64,000 nt of DNA from Epiperipatus broadwayi (lineage: Eukaryota > Onychophora > Udeonychophora > Euonychophora > Peripatidae), in NCBI GenBank assembly GCA_028023455.1, contig JAQFVV010000030.1:62001-126000 (forward strand), given 5' to 3'. Positions within the stretch are counted from its first letter, which is position 1; every line of letters begins with the position of its first letter. Below, piece by piece: positions 22,571 through 36,141 of the stretch. The position numbers were made by a program, and so were the translations under genes. A model generated the notes under the pieces. The model did not search any database. It had not been told where the DNA came from and saw only the letters and a list, made by a program, of their open reading frames with translations.

Positions 22571-25500
22571 AATCATCATCATTTACAAATTATTACTACC
22601 ATTCCTGTATGTCCCCCAGGGCAACATGATTTTTTAAGATTGTAGCTATTACAAGTACAATGAAGTTTGTTAATTATAAGTATTACGTCTAGCTACATTT
22701 AAACAATAAATAAATAGACATAATAGCCCACTTCGGGCAAAAGCTTTTTCGATCTCAGAAATTTTATATTTCCGTTTATTCTACAGTTAACTCATTTTTA
22801 ATAAAACCAAAAAATTCATAGACAATATTCTCTCACAGTATCTATAAAAATTGGCAAGTCATTCAGCAGAAATAAAATTTACAAATGTTGTTAACATCCT
22901 TATACACATATATTACAATATAAACATACTGTATAAGCATGTTGAACATGCAGATAACACGAGCATGATGATGTGTTTCCATACTATATATGCTCTGTGA
23001 AATAAAAAAATTAAAATGTAGAAAATTAAAATATTTTTTTTATTAATTTTTAATTTGTTTTATATTTTTAAAAATCGTGGATGAGTAAAAGTGTGGATAA
23101 GGGGGAAAATGTAATATAATAAAATAATTGCACACATATATATTTTAATATTTAACACAGCATTACGCTGTTGCACATGCGCTTCGAAGATTTTAACTAT
23201 AAATGAATGAATACTAACACTCAACCACATGATAAAGTCTTTGGAAAAGATATGCTGTGTTAAATATTACAGTTTACAAACATCGCGCTATAAATATATT
23301 TTGTAATCTTTAAGTTGCTTTTTCTAAAAAAATAAAGCTAAAGACTTTTATACATATTTGCAACTAAAGAAAGTAAAAATAAAAATCATAAGCAGGCCAG
23401 TTTAAGCAAAAATCATTTAGAAAAAGTGCCCATTTTATAAATAAATAAATAACCTGAGTTTTTTTTTAATTCAATCAAATAAATATGATCACATATTTTA
23501 AATTGTGTTGCAAGAAAAAAAAATATTTTATCGCGGAATAATATCGATTTGGAAATCAATTATCAATGTATTTAGACAATTACGTTTATTAAATTCCCAT
23601 TTCACATGTTCTTAGTGTACTTTGAGAATAATTTCTGACTAATGATTTTTATCAATAAAACACTTTTTGGACATAGATATAGTGGCCTATTATTTTTGTC
23701 TCTAATGCTTATTTCATTCAAAAGTCACCACTTATTCTTTTTATTATTAATATATAGTACTAGGATGATATTAAAAAAAATCAATGATTTTATCCAAATT
23801 GCAGCCATATTTAATAAATCGGGCATACAGTTTACACATCATACATTTTGATGTTCCCACTTTTATAATAACTGTAAGTAAATTTATTATTTAAAAAAAA
23901 ACTTGGTATAAAACATCTCATGTCATCAGATAACACAATGCTGTTCAGGAGCAATCTCTATTCTAATCCAGTTCTGTTATCTATTGCAAATTTGAATAAC
24001 CAATTGATGCTATATAGTGCTCTGAAGATCTTTTAATTTTATGCCAATTCTGTCTAGCTGAAGATTCCTAGACTTACTGAGATACTGAAATCATTAAAAT
24101 GTATTGATAGTGGGCTGATATTGTATATATGTACTTATAAAATCAAGTTATCTTAAGGTAGACGTTTTTGAATTTTAAGCTGGTAATTTGATAAAAAAGT
24201 AGAAGGTAGCTGTTGGATGCAGTGTACATTACATCTAAATATTCAGATACAGTAGATCCTTATACAAAAATTTCTAAGATCCATAATTTGAACTAACTCT
24301 GTGGACTTGAATAGAATAGCAATAAATAGATATTTAATAGGCACTATCATCTAGCATTTATTAGTTGTTCAGACTTTTAATAGTTGGCAAACCCACTGTA
24401 GACATATAAAAAGGGGTTGCTTCTGAAAGCATTAAGTAAACTTAGCTCATTTGTAATCATTAATTTTTGTTAAGTGCATGGTCAGCACATAATTATATAT
24501 AAGGCTTTAGTCTTAATACTATGTTCAACCTACTTTCTAATTATGTAGGCAAATCTAAAGCATTTTGATTTGAGAGTGTGAAGCTAGTAAGTTTTTCACT
24601 AATTAAGTCCACTACCTCGTTTAGAAATCAACATTTCGGAAATTTTTCGATTCACAGCAAGTTAATATTTAAGTCTTATAATTAGAAATATTTGGTATTT
24701 TCCTACTTTGTGGAGGTGGGTCAGCACTAGCTAAAAAATAAATATGCCTACAGTTGTTTTAAAACAGAAGTCACAAAAATATATTAGTATTGAATTAAGA
24801 ACAGATCTATATAAATGTGCAAGCAATTTGAGTTGCAGTCATTGTATTGGTATGCTTTTGAATTTCAGACTCAAATTGATAATAAAAAAAGAATAAAAGT
24901 GTTTTCGATATAAAAGATACCCTTAGATCAAAAAAATATAAATACATTCGATTCAGTTCCAAATTCTAATCACCAATAAAGGTTATAAGACAAAAACTTA
25001 TTAAAGATATAAATAAAACGGCATTGGATAGATATATTTAATACAAAACAACATCTGTTGATTGCGTAAGCTAATGAGTGGTGACAACAATGGAGCAAAA
25101 TTAAAATAAATGTAATTGTTTTCATTACATAAAAAAACTCAAGATATTATATCAATAAAAAATAAAGAAATATTACTCTTTGAAATAGTGATTAGTTTTA
25201 TCAAGTGTATATTATTATGTATAATTTAAATAAATGTTTTTTAAATTGATAAAATAATTGAAGCAAATAATTTACAAGTTATAATGCGATATACATATAT
25301 ATATATTGTAATACTATATTTTTAATAAATATTTATATGAACAAGAATGAAAAAAAGACATTTAAATTTTATTGTTATTAAAGTGAGAATTTACTCAATT
25401 TATTGCCCAATGAAGGTTTTAAATTATGATGAAAACTAATAAAAGATGAATTTAATTTTAAACTTTGAAAAAACTTTGACCCTATTAGGCGATAAAGATT

Positions 25501-25789
25501 ATACATGGTAAAAAAAAATAAAAGTGTTATCATTAATTTAAATTATCTCAATTTTACAAAATTTTGAATACAAAAATCATTTGCTGAAACTCTCATTTTA
25601 ATCAAAAACAGCAAATGTACATAAATTAAATAAAAATAAACTTTGGTATGTAAGTAGAATATATGCATAAGTTTAAAAAAATTATAAAATTACAAACAAC
25701 AAATGAAAATTTAAAGACTACAATTAAAATAAAAATTTGAGACTTATAATATTTAGAAACATTTTCATAATATTTGTAATATATAGGGC
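22571..25789. other. AT-rich DNA without recognisable feature
   Basis: About 3.2 kb with no protein-like frame, repeat partner in this window or structured motif that I could defend. Confidence 0.5.
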
Positions 25790-26025
25790 ATATGAGCACA
25801 GACTTTCACACGACCCACCACTCTTTACTCTATCTAATAACACTGATACACTCAAGCACATATATGCTGAAAAGATAAATAATCACCAATATACGTATTT
25901 CATACTAAACCAGCAATCATCAGTTGGTCCAGATTATCATCTCCCACACATATATACTATAAGTGCTCAGATATATATTAAAATAAACAATCTTTATACT
26001 TTAATGGACAGGCTCCAATCTACTA
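25790..26025. repeat. Dispersed repeat family R1, copy 2
   Basis: Aligns with 15170-15425. The open plus-strand frame across 25737-26123 (128 codons) has no resemblance to a known protein, and the other copy does not maintain it, so I treat it as a chance frame. Confidence 0.55.
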
Positions 26026-27639
26026 CACACTCCATTTCTTCAACCGTCCATCCAATTGAAAATCTGATGATGAAATGCTCAAAGGACACCCTGAGGCTGA
26101 GATTCTTGTCACACCTATGTTGACCTAAGGTCAATCTGAACCCCACATGCACAGGACATAATCCATTTAATACATATGCAAGAATGGGCAGACATCTTTA
26201 CAATGTAATAACTGAAACCCAGGCTTGTTATATACCTGTGTCTATATATGTATTTATTTATATTAATTTACTAGAAGATTTCTTCTTATTTTATTCTGAA
26301 TCTCATAGTCATTTTCAAAGCAGTTTAAAATTTCTGATTAAATTCATCACATTATGTTTGAAAATAAGATATTATTTGTTGTATATGATTTTGTTAATAT
26401 ATTTTTCTAACTTCATATTAGAGCATATTGTATATATTTCTTTAATGCAAGATCATTTCTAATGGTTAATTTATTAAAAGCATTACAGCAATAAAATACA
26501 CATTTTCTGTTAGTGAAAATTTAATTCAAGCCTGCAATGTTTGAATTTGAGTTATTCTGTAGTTCTCTTTGCAATTTCTCTAAAAAAAGTATTATTTTAA
26601 TATACAGTATTCTTCTTCTACAAATTCAGCAAGTCTATATAGATTTCATGTGATACTATTTATAAATTACCTTCAATAATTTCAACTGTCAACTGTTTTT
26701 TTAATGTTAATAATTTAAACTTGAAATATAATTTTAAATGCTATTTTATTTTTTCATGATAAGTTTTTATACTTTTGTAAAAAGCTCTTAATTTTTGTAA
26801 GTAATGTGAAAAGTTGATGATGTGCACTAAATTGTATTATTTTTTTTTTTAATTAAATAACCTTGCTTATTTTTATTAAAAACTTACTCTTATTTAAGAA
26901 AAAGTTATATATGACTTGAAAATAAAGATATAATCACCAAAAAACAACACTGTTATGCGATCATTTATTTCATAAATTTAAAAATATTTGAGCGCTTATA
27001 AATGACAATTGCAATCGCATTTTCAAAAGTTTGTTTAATGCTTTAATTTAAAACAATTGCATACACTATAATGCAATAAAATGCAAAACTGCTTTTAAAT
27101 ATTTTACTACACAACTCTCTCCAAAGAAAAACAGATAAAAAGTAGACGTTATCTGTTAGGCTTTCTCACTATTAGTAGTTAGAGTTTTAGCTTAATTTAC
27201 CATTTTCATTTGATTTGGAAGCTAAAATAATAACTAAAAATCCATTTACCAGCCAGTAATTGGATGGGTAGCTAACTGGGATTTTTATGGGTTGGAGGGT
27301 TAAGAATAAAATTCTAAGCCTGCTTTAGTTTTTATTTTTTTAAATTACAAACATGATTAGGATTTATTACTTTTAGCTTATCCAGATTGAAATCCATTTC
27401 ATGTGCAAGGTAACCTGATTCCATGAATCTATTCTATTCACATATACTTTTGCATCAGTAATCAGAAAATTATTATTTTTATTTAAATATCTTTTTTTCT
27501 TTTATATATATTAAAAAAATATATGTACATTAGTTGATTATTTATTTATTTTTTTTATTTTTAAATCTGTCTGGAAATTATTTAAATGTCTTAAAAAATA
27601 AATTCATAAAAAAGTATTTTATGCTAGTTATTGCGTAGT

Positions 27640-27695
27640 ACTTGGAGCAGGGATTGAACTGGCTCTGTGTGCCTTCCAACTAACCAATTACTATC
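27640..27695 (-). tRNA. tRNA-like fragment (possible SINE head)
   Basis: Minus strand: TGGTTAGTTGGAAGG (box A-like) followed by CCAGTTCAATCCC (box B-like). The stems are poor. Likely a truncated SINE. Confidence 0.35.
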
Positions 27696-30600
27696 ACTCA
27701 AAAACAATTTAAATTCTATGCATTTATTATATAAACGTAATGAATTAACGTATTTTGAAAAGTGTATGTTTTTTTATGTAGCAGATTCTATGAGCACTTT
27801 TTCTAGTTTGTCATCGTCTTATTCTCTTCCATTTTCTAAATTGAAATCAACTATTATCTTTTAAAAAAAAAAAGTGTTGTTTTCTACCATTTTTACAATA
27901 CTATTTTATACCTTACAGTTTTCTTCATACACACCTCTTTCAATATTTTTTTTTAGTCTATACGATTTTTAAAAACATTATTATTTTTACTTTCAATCTA
28001 TCCTCAATCTGATTTCAAAAAAATCATCTTAATGCTATGTACAAATACTATTAGAAAATTGTTCTACATTTAAAAATAAAAATACATAATATATATATAA
28101 TAAAAAATATAATACAACCTTTAATTATTTATTCAAGGATAGAAATTTTTTCCACATTTTTTTAAAATTTCTATAAACGCAATGATAAAATAAAATATTA
28201 CACCAGTCAAATACTGTCTGGTAAGAATTTATGTTTTTTATGTGTTTATTTTAATTTTAATTAAAATTATTTAGATTTCTACTTATTGACAATATTTGTA
28301 TGGCTACTTTGGATAATAATGGGTGAGATATGTGAGAAGCATTTTTAAACTTGCATGGAACATGAAAATTTTCAAATACACTTCAAATTATTTTATTAAA
28401 CTATCAAACTAGATATCTAAATAACTGAAAAAGTAATAATACCAACTTTGAAAAGTTGAATATTTAGTTCTTAGATTAAGAAAATAAATTATACAAATTA
28501 GATTGTGTTAGTAGTTATGACTGAAAGGGGGGGGGGAGAAGAGAGAAGTATAAAAGTGATTGTAGATTTTCAAATATGTGCATAAAACAAAAGTTAAAAT
28601 AATTATCAGATTCGATGTTCAGGAAAGGAAGAGATGTTTGTGAACCAGATGAGAGAGTTAAATTTTGATCTTATTCCGTATCGCACTAAACTATGCAAAA
28701 GAAAAACAAGTTTAATGTTCAGAAATGTTTAAAAATCGAAAGTCTAAAATATATTGATGGTTTGATTGTAAATTAAAATAAACTCAAATTAAAAAATATC
28801 AAATCAGAAACAAAATAACTAAGCAAACTGAAATCACAAGTCTAAAAAGAGTTTTATTGGCAAAGTTATTTCATAAATATTTCAACTTAAACGCTTCAAA
28901 TGGGAAATGATATGAAAAAAACAACAACAGTAAAATGGATTAAAAAGGAAAAAGAGACCAAAAATAAAGTTGAGAAATAATTATAAGATATCGTTTAGAT
29001 TTGTTTCGGTAAAGAACACATGATTGTGAATATATATTTTGTCACACACATGCAATTAAATCAAATAACTTATTTTAAAATAAAAATTTAATGTATTTAC
29101 TTCACTTTTGAAAGTGTAACATTTTCTCATTATCATTTTCTATTAAAAATTGAAAACAACAAAACAAAAAAATTACACCAATTCCTGCCTGAGTAGAATT
29201 GACAAACCAGAGTATATTATGATAAATTTAATATTTTACATTACATTTAGAAAAAAAAAATCATTTGGACAAAATATCACATGTTAAAAATGAAATAAAT
29301 AAAACATGCTTAACTTTTAAAGTGCATTTAAAGCTTATTTGATTTAACATCTCTAATTTATAGATATGCATAATGTATCAATGATCATTTTTTAAGCAAT
29401 TTTAGTTTTTTTATACTCAAAAAGTTATATACTAGAAATCTTATCAGTAAAGTTACATATATTTTATGCATCTGAAACCTATGATATCAAATGTTTTCAG
29501 TCAGATGAAATCAAAAGTTTCTGTATATAGACCAGTGCTCAGAAACTCTATAGGCCAAGTTTATTTCTTATTACTAAATTGTTCTTAATTCTTTTTCTTC
29601 TTCTATACCATTTGAACAAAAAGTCTTTGGTAATTGCTCTATTCTATTCTCATATTCTCTATTCTTGTTATAAAGATCTAAACAAAACAGAAAAAAAAAT
29701 CATATATCTCTTACTTTACCCTCTGTACAATTCAACCTCTTTCAACATCCTACTTTTAATAAATAAATATTCAACATTATTTCTTCAATTTGTGTATACA
29801 TTATATTTATAATCCAACTCTTATTCAATTTTTCTTCATTTCTCTGCACTTAATGCCTTTTCTTATGTAGAAAAACTGCATATTGCTTCTAGTGTCATCA
29901 TATATCCTTTAATATTTTATAATTTTTTTTACTTATAAAAATAATTCCTGATTATTTTTACCCATATTAGTTTTCTATAACTCTACTATTTCCCTACCCA
30001 CTTATCTATACTTTTTCCACCTATAAATATATATGTAAGGCCTAAAATACTGTACATTTATTCCATTTCTTATATAAATACATATAAATTCTCTATATAT
30101 TATCTTTGAATATTGTAAACCTTTTACTTTCCAAAATGTATATAGAAAAAATTATATTAGATAATTAAGATAACATTAATCTTATTCAATAATGTTATTT
30201 TAATTGTTTGAATAAATAACTGAGATTCAAGATTTTCAAATTATCATCATACAGTTCAAGAATGGTTGGTTCGAGAGAGAAATAATTTTGGATTAATTTC
30301 CATTTGAGGAAATTAAAATATTATTTGAGTTACTTGATTAAATCTACTGTGTGGTGCTCAAATAATTAGATCTTAACAATTGAAGGTAAAATAAATAATA
30401 TGGTTTTGTTAGTTAGACTTGAAAGATAAGTATAGGTTTAAACTTATTTAAATGAAAGAACTTTTTTTATATTTAATTTAGTAAAATGATATTTATAAAT
30501 ATTTTTAATAAAAAAAATATAATTACTAACCTTAGAACTAAAGTTATATAATAGCTATGGAGTCAGTTTTTAGAAATTTGGCTATTACACATCTTTTAAT

Positions 30601-30894
30601 TAAATAAAAAAATAATAGAAACCTATCAAATGTTCTGCATTCATAATTTTATAAAATAAATAAGTTTGCATATAGGATATGTTGTCTTTTTTAAAGAAAA
30701 TTAAGGGAAACTGATTAATTGATACACATGACCACATATATGCAAAAAAGAAAAACAATCACCAAGTGATGCATGCTGGTTCAGTGTGAAATACATATAT
30801 AGGAGATTATATAACTTCTTCGTATATATGTGGTCATGTATATATGTTGTGAGAGATGGAGTGGAGACCTAAGGCAAAACGTCTGGGTTCAAAT

Positions 30895-30898
<4 letters not shown>
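27696..30898. other. AT-rich DNA; box B-like sequence just before a TA array
   Basis: No gene found. A GGGTTCAAATCCC box B-like motif at 30884-30896 abuts the (TA)n array. A 22-bp inverted repeat built on CATGACCACATATATG lies near 30726 and 30820. Confidence 0.4.

Positions 30899-30983
<85 letters not shown>
30899..30983. repeat. (TA)n array
   Basis: 85 bp of TA, directly joined to repeat family X on its right side. Confidence 0.95.
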
Positions 30984-30987
<4 letters not shown>

Positions 30988-31310
30988 GATTCCAACCAGT
31001 CATCACCTAAACATTCACAGTAACTATAGTAACCAATATTTATCATTGCTGTCAAGGCAACCTTCTCATCTTTTTAATAGCAAGAATGGAAATCCATTCT
31101 TACTAATGGTCCATTGAATATATATGAACACTTAAAGATTGCAACTTGACTACAGAGCATGAAATATTGTTACAGTAAAGTTTAAATAAACATCTTTAAA
31201 CATGAATAACCATGTCACTATAATGCAGACTAATAAATAGTCATCTATAACATTATTTAATGCAATACTTTTAAATTGCCCATGTATTATTTAGAAATAA
31301 TAAGCGAAAT
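30984..31310 (-). repeat. Dispersed repeat family X, copy 1, inside (TA)n
   Basis: About 330 bp matching 60063-60388 in opposite orientation with high similarity. Shared blocks include CATTCTTACTAATGGTCCAT and GCCCATGTATTATTTAGAAA. Both copies have TA arrays on both sides. No coding potential and no tRNA-like boxes. Unknown family; insertion into TA arrays resembles the PLE tails in this window. Confidence 0.75.
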
Positions 31311-31320
31311 ATATATATAT

Positions 31321-34300
31321 CAATGTTCTAAAAATCATTTTATACCAAAGTTTTTTGGAAATATTTGTATATATTAATTAGAATACATGAAATATAAAAA
31401 TAATTAACCACTAATAATTTTTGTCTCGCAATATTTAAAGTTATTTCCTTGGTTACTTTTAACAATATAACTACTGAATCACTATAGTTGTAAAATATAT
31501 GCTAAGCCTTTTTTTTTTTTAATTACAAGATACTTTGAATAATTTTGTTCAATACTTGTGAAACTAACTTATAAAAATTTTATATTTTGATAAGACATTG
31601 TCCAGTATATAAACAAAAAAAGTATCTAAAGATATAAATATATTAAAAGATGAGCAAATTACAAAAAAATGTGAATCTAATACATGGAAGTCTAACTTTC
31701 TATATACATATATATTAAAAACGAAGTTAGTACAGGATAATAAAAATGACAATCCAGGTTTTTGGAAAAATGCTTCAATAGTTTATAAATTTAATTTATA
31801 TGTTTGTTTCTTTATTTATTGTTTTATTAATAATAATAACTATCTCATGCAGTAAATCTACGCTTCTGTTATTTTGCATGCTGACGTTTTAGGCCATTTT
31901 CTAATAACTATTAGTGGAATAACTAGATAACCGATAATGATATTTTTATATTGCTTTTTAATTCGTATGTATATACTTACATGTGTGTGAGCGTGCGCAT
32001 GTGTGAAAGACATACGTCAATGAGTAAGTAAAAAACAGAAAGCACCGATAAACTTACAATTAAAAATAATTATGTTAAGACTTAGTATTATAATCTAAAT
32101 AATTTAGCCTCAGATTCCTAAATATTATTTTTCTACAAATTTCTATTTTTTAATATTTATTTTCTAATCTATATTTTTATAAAGAATAAAATGTATGAAA
32201 TGCCATTAATTGAAATTTGGAGACGATTTATTTTGTAAGACTATCAAATGAATTATAAAAATTAGGTGATTATTTATATATGCATGTATATGTGTGTGTA
32301 TTTTTAAAAAATATAAGATGAATTTTAAAACTAAAAACTATTGTTTTTTTGTTCCTAACTAATAATCAGCAATTTTAAAAATAAAAATACAATATTTGGT
32401 ATATTCTAGAGAAATGTGATCCCTTCCGCAGTTTTTGCAAATTATTAAACCTACTGTTTATTACAAAATTCTAGTTGACATTAGGCATATGATAGTTTGC
32501 TGAAAAGGTTTTATATTAATCCTCTCCATCTCAAACACTGCAGGATCATAATCTTATTGCAAATTGTTAGCTTTCACCATTTAATTAACTGAGTTTGATG
32601 CATAAAATATCTGATCATAAAAGTAAAACAAAAATGATTTTATTTTAGCTAAGTTGAATTAAATAATTTATTTTAATCAATAATATTAAATATCTATTTG
32701 TTGTTAAATTGCTTAAGAAAAAAGATTCTTTACTAGCATCATTCTGTTTTGTAATTGAAATGTAATATTACTAATGTTATATTACTAGCAACAAAGCTCA
32801 AAAATTGACAAGCAAATTACCAGCTGAGAAAAGCAAGCGATTGGGAAAGATTGAAATTTTAGAAAGCACAATTACTCACCACGTAATTATAATCCGTAAT
32901 ATCTAAGGCACTCATCTCAGAGTCAAACAACCGTGCGAGCGAATATTTACTTTGCAGCGCAAGATACGGTAGACTCGGCTAAAAACTTATTGGTGATTGG
33001 ATATATCTATCCTTGAGAGCTATGTAGAACTTCAATAGTATTAATAATAATAATATTAGTCCCAGTCGGCATTTGTACACATACGGTACTATTAGTATTT
33101 TTTTATCTCTCATAGTGCATTCATATCAGGATCCAGAACTGTTACTAGTCAAAAACATTGGAGCAAAGTGTTTCTCGAAGTATATCTCTATTGACTCCCT
33201 CTTTTGGTGACATGCGTAGTGAGAAAAAAAATTCTCGGAGAATACAGCGTTGGTATAAAAAGTAGAATTTTATTGTGAATCTTCTACTAAATACTTAGAC
33301 TGTCCAGACTTATTAATAATAATTATTATAAATATTTAAAGTTCATTAATATATTTTCTTTTATTCATTATTTTTAAAAATAACTAATTAACGATTTCTC
33401 ACAATTAAGAAATTCTTACTCCCCTTTTAAAACTAATAAATAACATTCATTTTTGTATTTATTTGCAAATTATTTGGATATTAATACTGCGCGAATATCT
33501 ATTTTTTTTTTTTTTTTTAAAGTACAAATGTTGCGCAATGTTATAAATATATAAGATTGAAAAAATAGTAATAGAAGATATTATATACGATACATAACAT
33601 TTAAATAAACAATTATATATAAATAATTCAATTTTATTAGTTTTTTTATTTTTTAAAAACGAAAAAAGAAAACTCTTTTATTGCAGAAATATGTACAATC
33701 ACACTAGGGTGCCGCAAAACGAAGATGGATTAGTTTAATTACTTCTTACCGAACAATTTACAAAAAAAAAAAAAAAAAATCAAAATTTAATTGATTATTA
33801 GAAATTATTCATTTTAGCGTAAGTAAATAAGAAATGAGACTTTCTTTTACGAAGTTCTAGAATACTTACGAAGCAATAAAAGCAATTCAACTTATGTTTA
33901 TTATCAGAAGTAACCATGACAAGCGTCTGGTGATGATTAAAATAAGACAATAAAAGTCAATCCTTTCTATATTGTGAATAACAAGTAAAATGATAGTAAT
34001 ATTATTTTTTACCTGAAAGGCATTTTCTTATCGTCAGAAAAATAAATATAGAGGGAAGTAGTGTGTGCCTGCGGGCATGGCTTATTTTTTTATATATCTT
34101 AAAAATCGTGTCAATTTTAAATGGTGGGGTTTGATCTTCTTTTTCTGGTTGTAAAAATTAGCATTATTTAAATTTTGAAATGCATTCTATTTGGATATAA
34201 TTTTATACAAAAATAGATTGACTTTTATTATTTATAATATATTTTAATGATATTATTTTAGTATAAAAATCAGTGTGTAGATTCTGAAAGTAAAAATATA

Positions 34301-35076
34301 ATCAATAAGTGATCATTTATTATGACTTATGGACATTGTAATGACGTTTGCATACAATTATAAAAGCTGAAGAGCTTATTTTAAGATTATATTTTTTCCC
34401 AATTATATAATTTTTTCTATCTATTTTTTGAAATATTTATTAAAAAATATTTTCTATATTGTTTATATTTTTTATTTAATATATATATATATATTCAAAA
34501 ATGAGTTTTGTTATGTATTTCTTGCTCTTCATTACAACCTTGTTTTCTTTAATACTAATACTACATAGTGAAAATCAGCCTTAGCAATTTATGATTAATT
34601 ATGGTAAAACAGTTAAAATGAATTGCAGTGTGTAATGAAAGAATTAGGGATTTTCTTAAAGTGACAATTAATTTTGATAACTAAGTCAGAAAAAAAATAA
34701 TCACAGAAATATATCATAGCCTTTTTAGGTATTGATGAGACATATAACCTATAGATAAACCGGAATTTACTAAAATTTTCAATAATTTACTTTAAAAAAA
34801 CAATGAGATAAAATAAACATTATTACCCAGATGTTTGTGTCTCAATATGATCTGTGTTGCTAATATTGTTTTAATACAGTTTTCTCATCCTACTTTTTTT
34901 TGTATGCCATAATTTATACACTTAACATAAAACACTATAATTTAATTATAGTTTTAGTCAACAGGAGGATTCACTTGTATTCATTTTTTTTTTTTCCTGG
35001 TAGCAATCATACATATTTTCAGAAGATAGCAACTTCAGAGAAAACTATGAGATAAAAAAAAATAAGTAGTTTTTAA
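31321..35076. other. AT-rich, mostly unique DNA
   Basis: No gene recognised. Short blocks of balanced composition at 32880-33010 and 33060-33240 stand out from the AT-rich background and could be single-copy or regulatory sequence, but no frame or motif supports a call. Confidence 0.4.
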
Positions 35077-35223
<147 letters not shown>

Positions 35224-35433
35224 AGGTAAAAAATTATATAATTATAGAATTTCTTTTATTCAGATATACTGTTAGTTTTTTTTTTTCTTAGTGTTAAAAT
35301 TGTCATAATAATCATGCCTTTTCTTATTTTTATCAATAAAATATTTTTAAAATTTTATTAGTTTTAAAATTATTTTGAATTATTTATAAATGTATTGCTA
35401 AGATTATGTATAGAACTTGCAAATAAGCTCTTA

Positions 35434-35497
35434 ACAAGCTTTGCTGAATATCCCCAATTCCAGACCAGTTTTTGCTACTGACATCCTCAGTGAGGGG
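35434..35497 (-). ncRNA. Hammerhead-like ribozyme, left arm (core mutated)
   Basis: Minus strand: CTCA, a perfect CTGAGGA, stem TGT/GCA, then AAAAC (G to A in GAAA), TGGTC, and TGG closing stem I. The outer stem is weakened on one side (GAATAACC opposite GGATATTC). Presumed inactive. Confidence 0.55.
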
Positions 35498-35966
35498 CTA
35501 GGTTATTCAAGCATTAGATTAAAAATAACAGGACAAGCTCAGCACTTTATCTAATGGATACCTAATAAGTAGAAAATCTGAAATTTTCAGACATCCATAT
35601 GTCTTCCAATCCAGATACCTAACTTAAATAGCCATATGAGACTAAATTAAGTTCAGATACATCATATATTAATAGCTTTAGCAATAAAAAATCACTATTG
35701 TACTACAGGCTTGTTAAATTAGCTCATGTGACATCTGACTTGATTTTTTTATAAAGTTTATTTTTTGCTATTAATGCTTTAGCAATTTTATATTGACAAA
35801 GCTAATATATACTTTATTTGAACTTAGTTCAGTGCCATATGGCTATTTAAGTTAGACAGCTGGGTTTGAAGACATATAGATGTCTGAAATTTTCAGATTT
35901 TTTTGCTTAATAGTTATCCATTGGATAGAGTGCTGGGCTTGTCCTGGTATTTTTAATCTAACACTA

Positions 35967-36027
35967 GAATATCCTAGCACCTCACTGAGTATGCCAGTAG
36001 CAGAAACTGGTCTGGGTTTGAGGATAT
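35967..36027 (+). ncRNA. Hammerhead-like ribozyme, right arm
   Basis: Type I layout. Outer stem I is GAATATCC (35967-35974) with GGATATTC (36022-36029). Inner stem I is CTCA (35981-35984) with TGGG (36013-36016). The CTGANGA box reads CTGAGTA (one change) at 35985-35991. Stem II is TGC/GCA with loop CAGTA, and GAAA is at 36003-36006. Stem III is two base pairs (A-C with G-T) and the cleavage triplet is GTC, with the predicted cut after 36012. The left arm repairs this copy's substitution but has its own, so the ancestor was probably active. Confidence 0.65.
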
Positions 36028-36141
36028 TCTGCAAAGCTTGTTAAGAGCTTATTTGTGAGGTCTATATATAACATTTGTTATTCAAGCTTGTTAAATTAGG
36101 TGATATGACATCTGATTTGATTTTTTTGTAAATGTATTGCT

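Larger units (their letters stand above)
35400..36129. mobile_element. Inverted dimer of hammerhead-type repeat H with 12-bp TSD
   Basis: AAATGTATTGCT occurs at 35388-35399 and 36130-36141 and bounds the unit. Inside, arms of about 280 bp (35409-35690 minus, 35790-36063 plus) are inverted copies reading outward. Each carries a hammerhead-like ribozyme near its outer end. In addition 36085-36135 directly repeats 35707-35757, a partial second monomer with a period of about 378 bp, as expected if the source was a tandem or circular template. There are no ORFs. It resembles retrozymes (small non-coding ribozyme-bearing retroelements), which are normally direct tandems. The inverted arrangement is unusual. 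Confidence 0.7.

Noticed and set aside
25737-26123. 128-codon plus-strand frame as a gene
   Set aside because: No recognisable domain, and it lies across a dispersed repeat whose other copy (15.2 kb) does not keep the frame.
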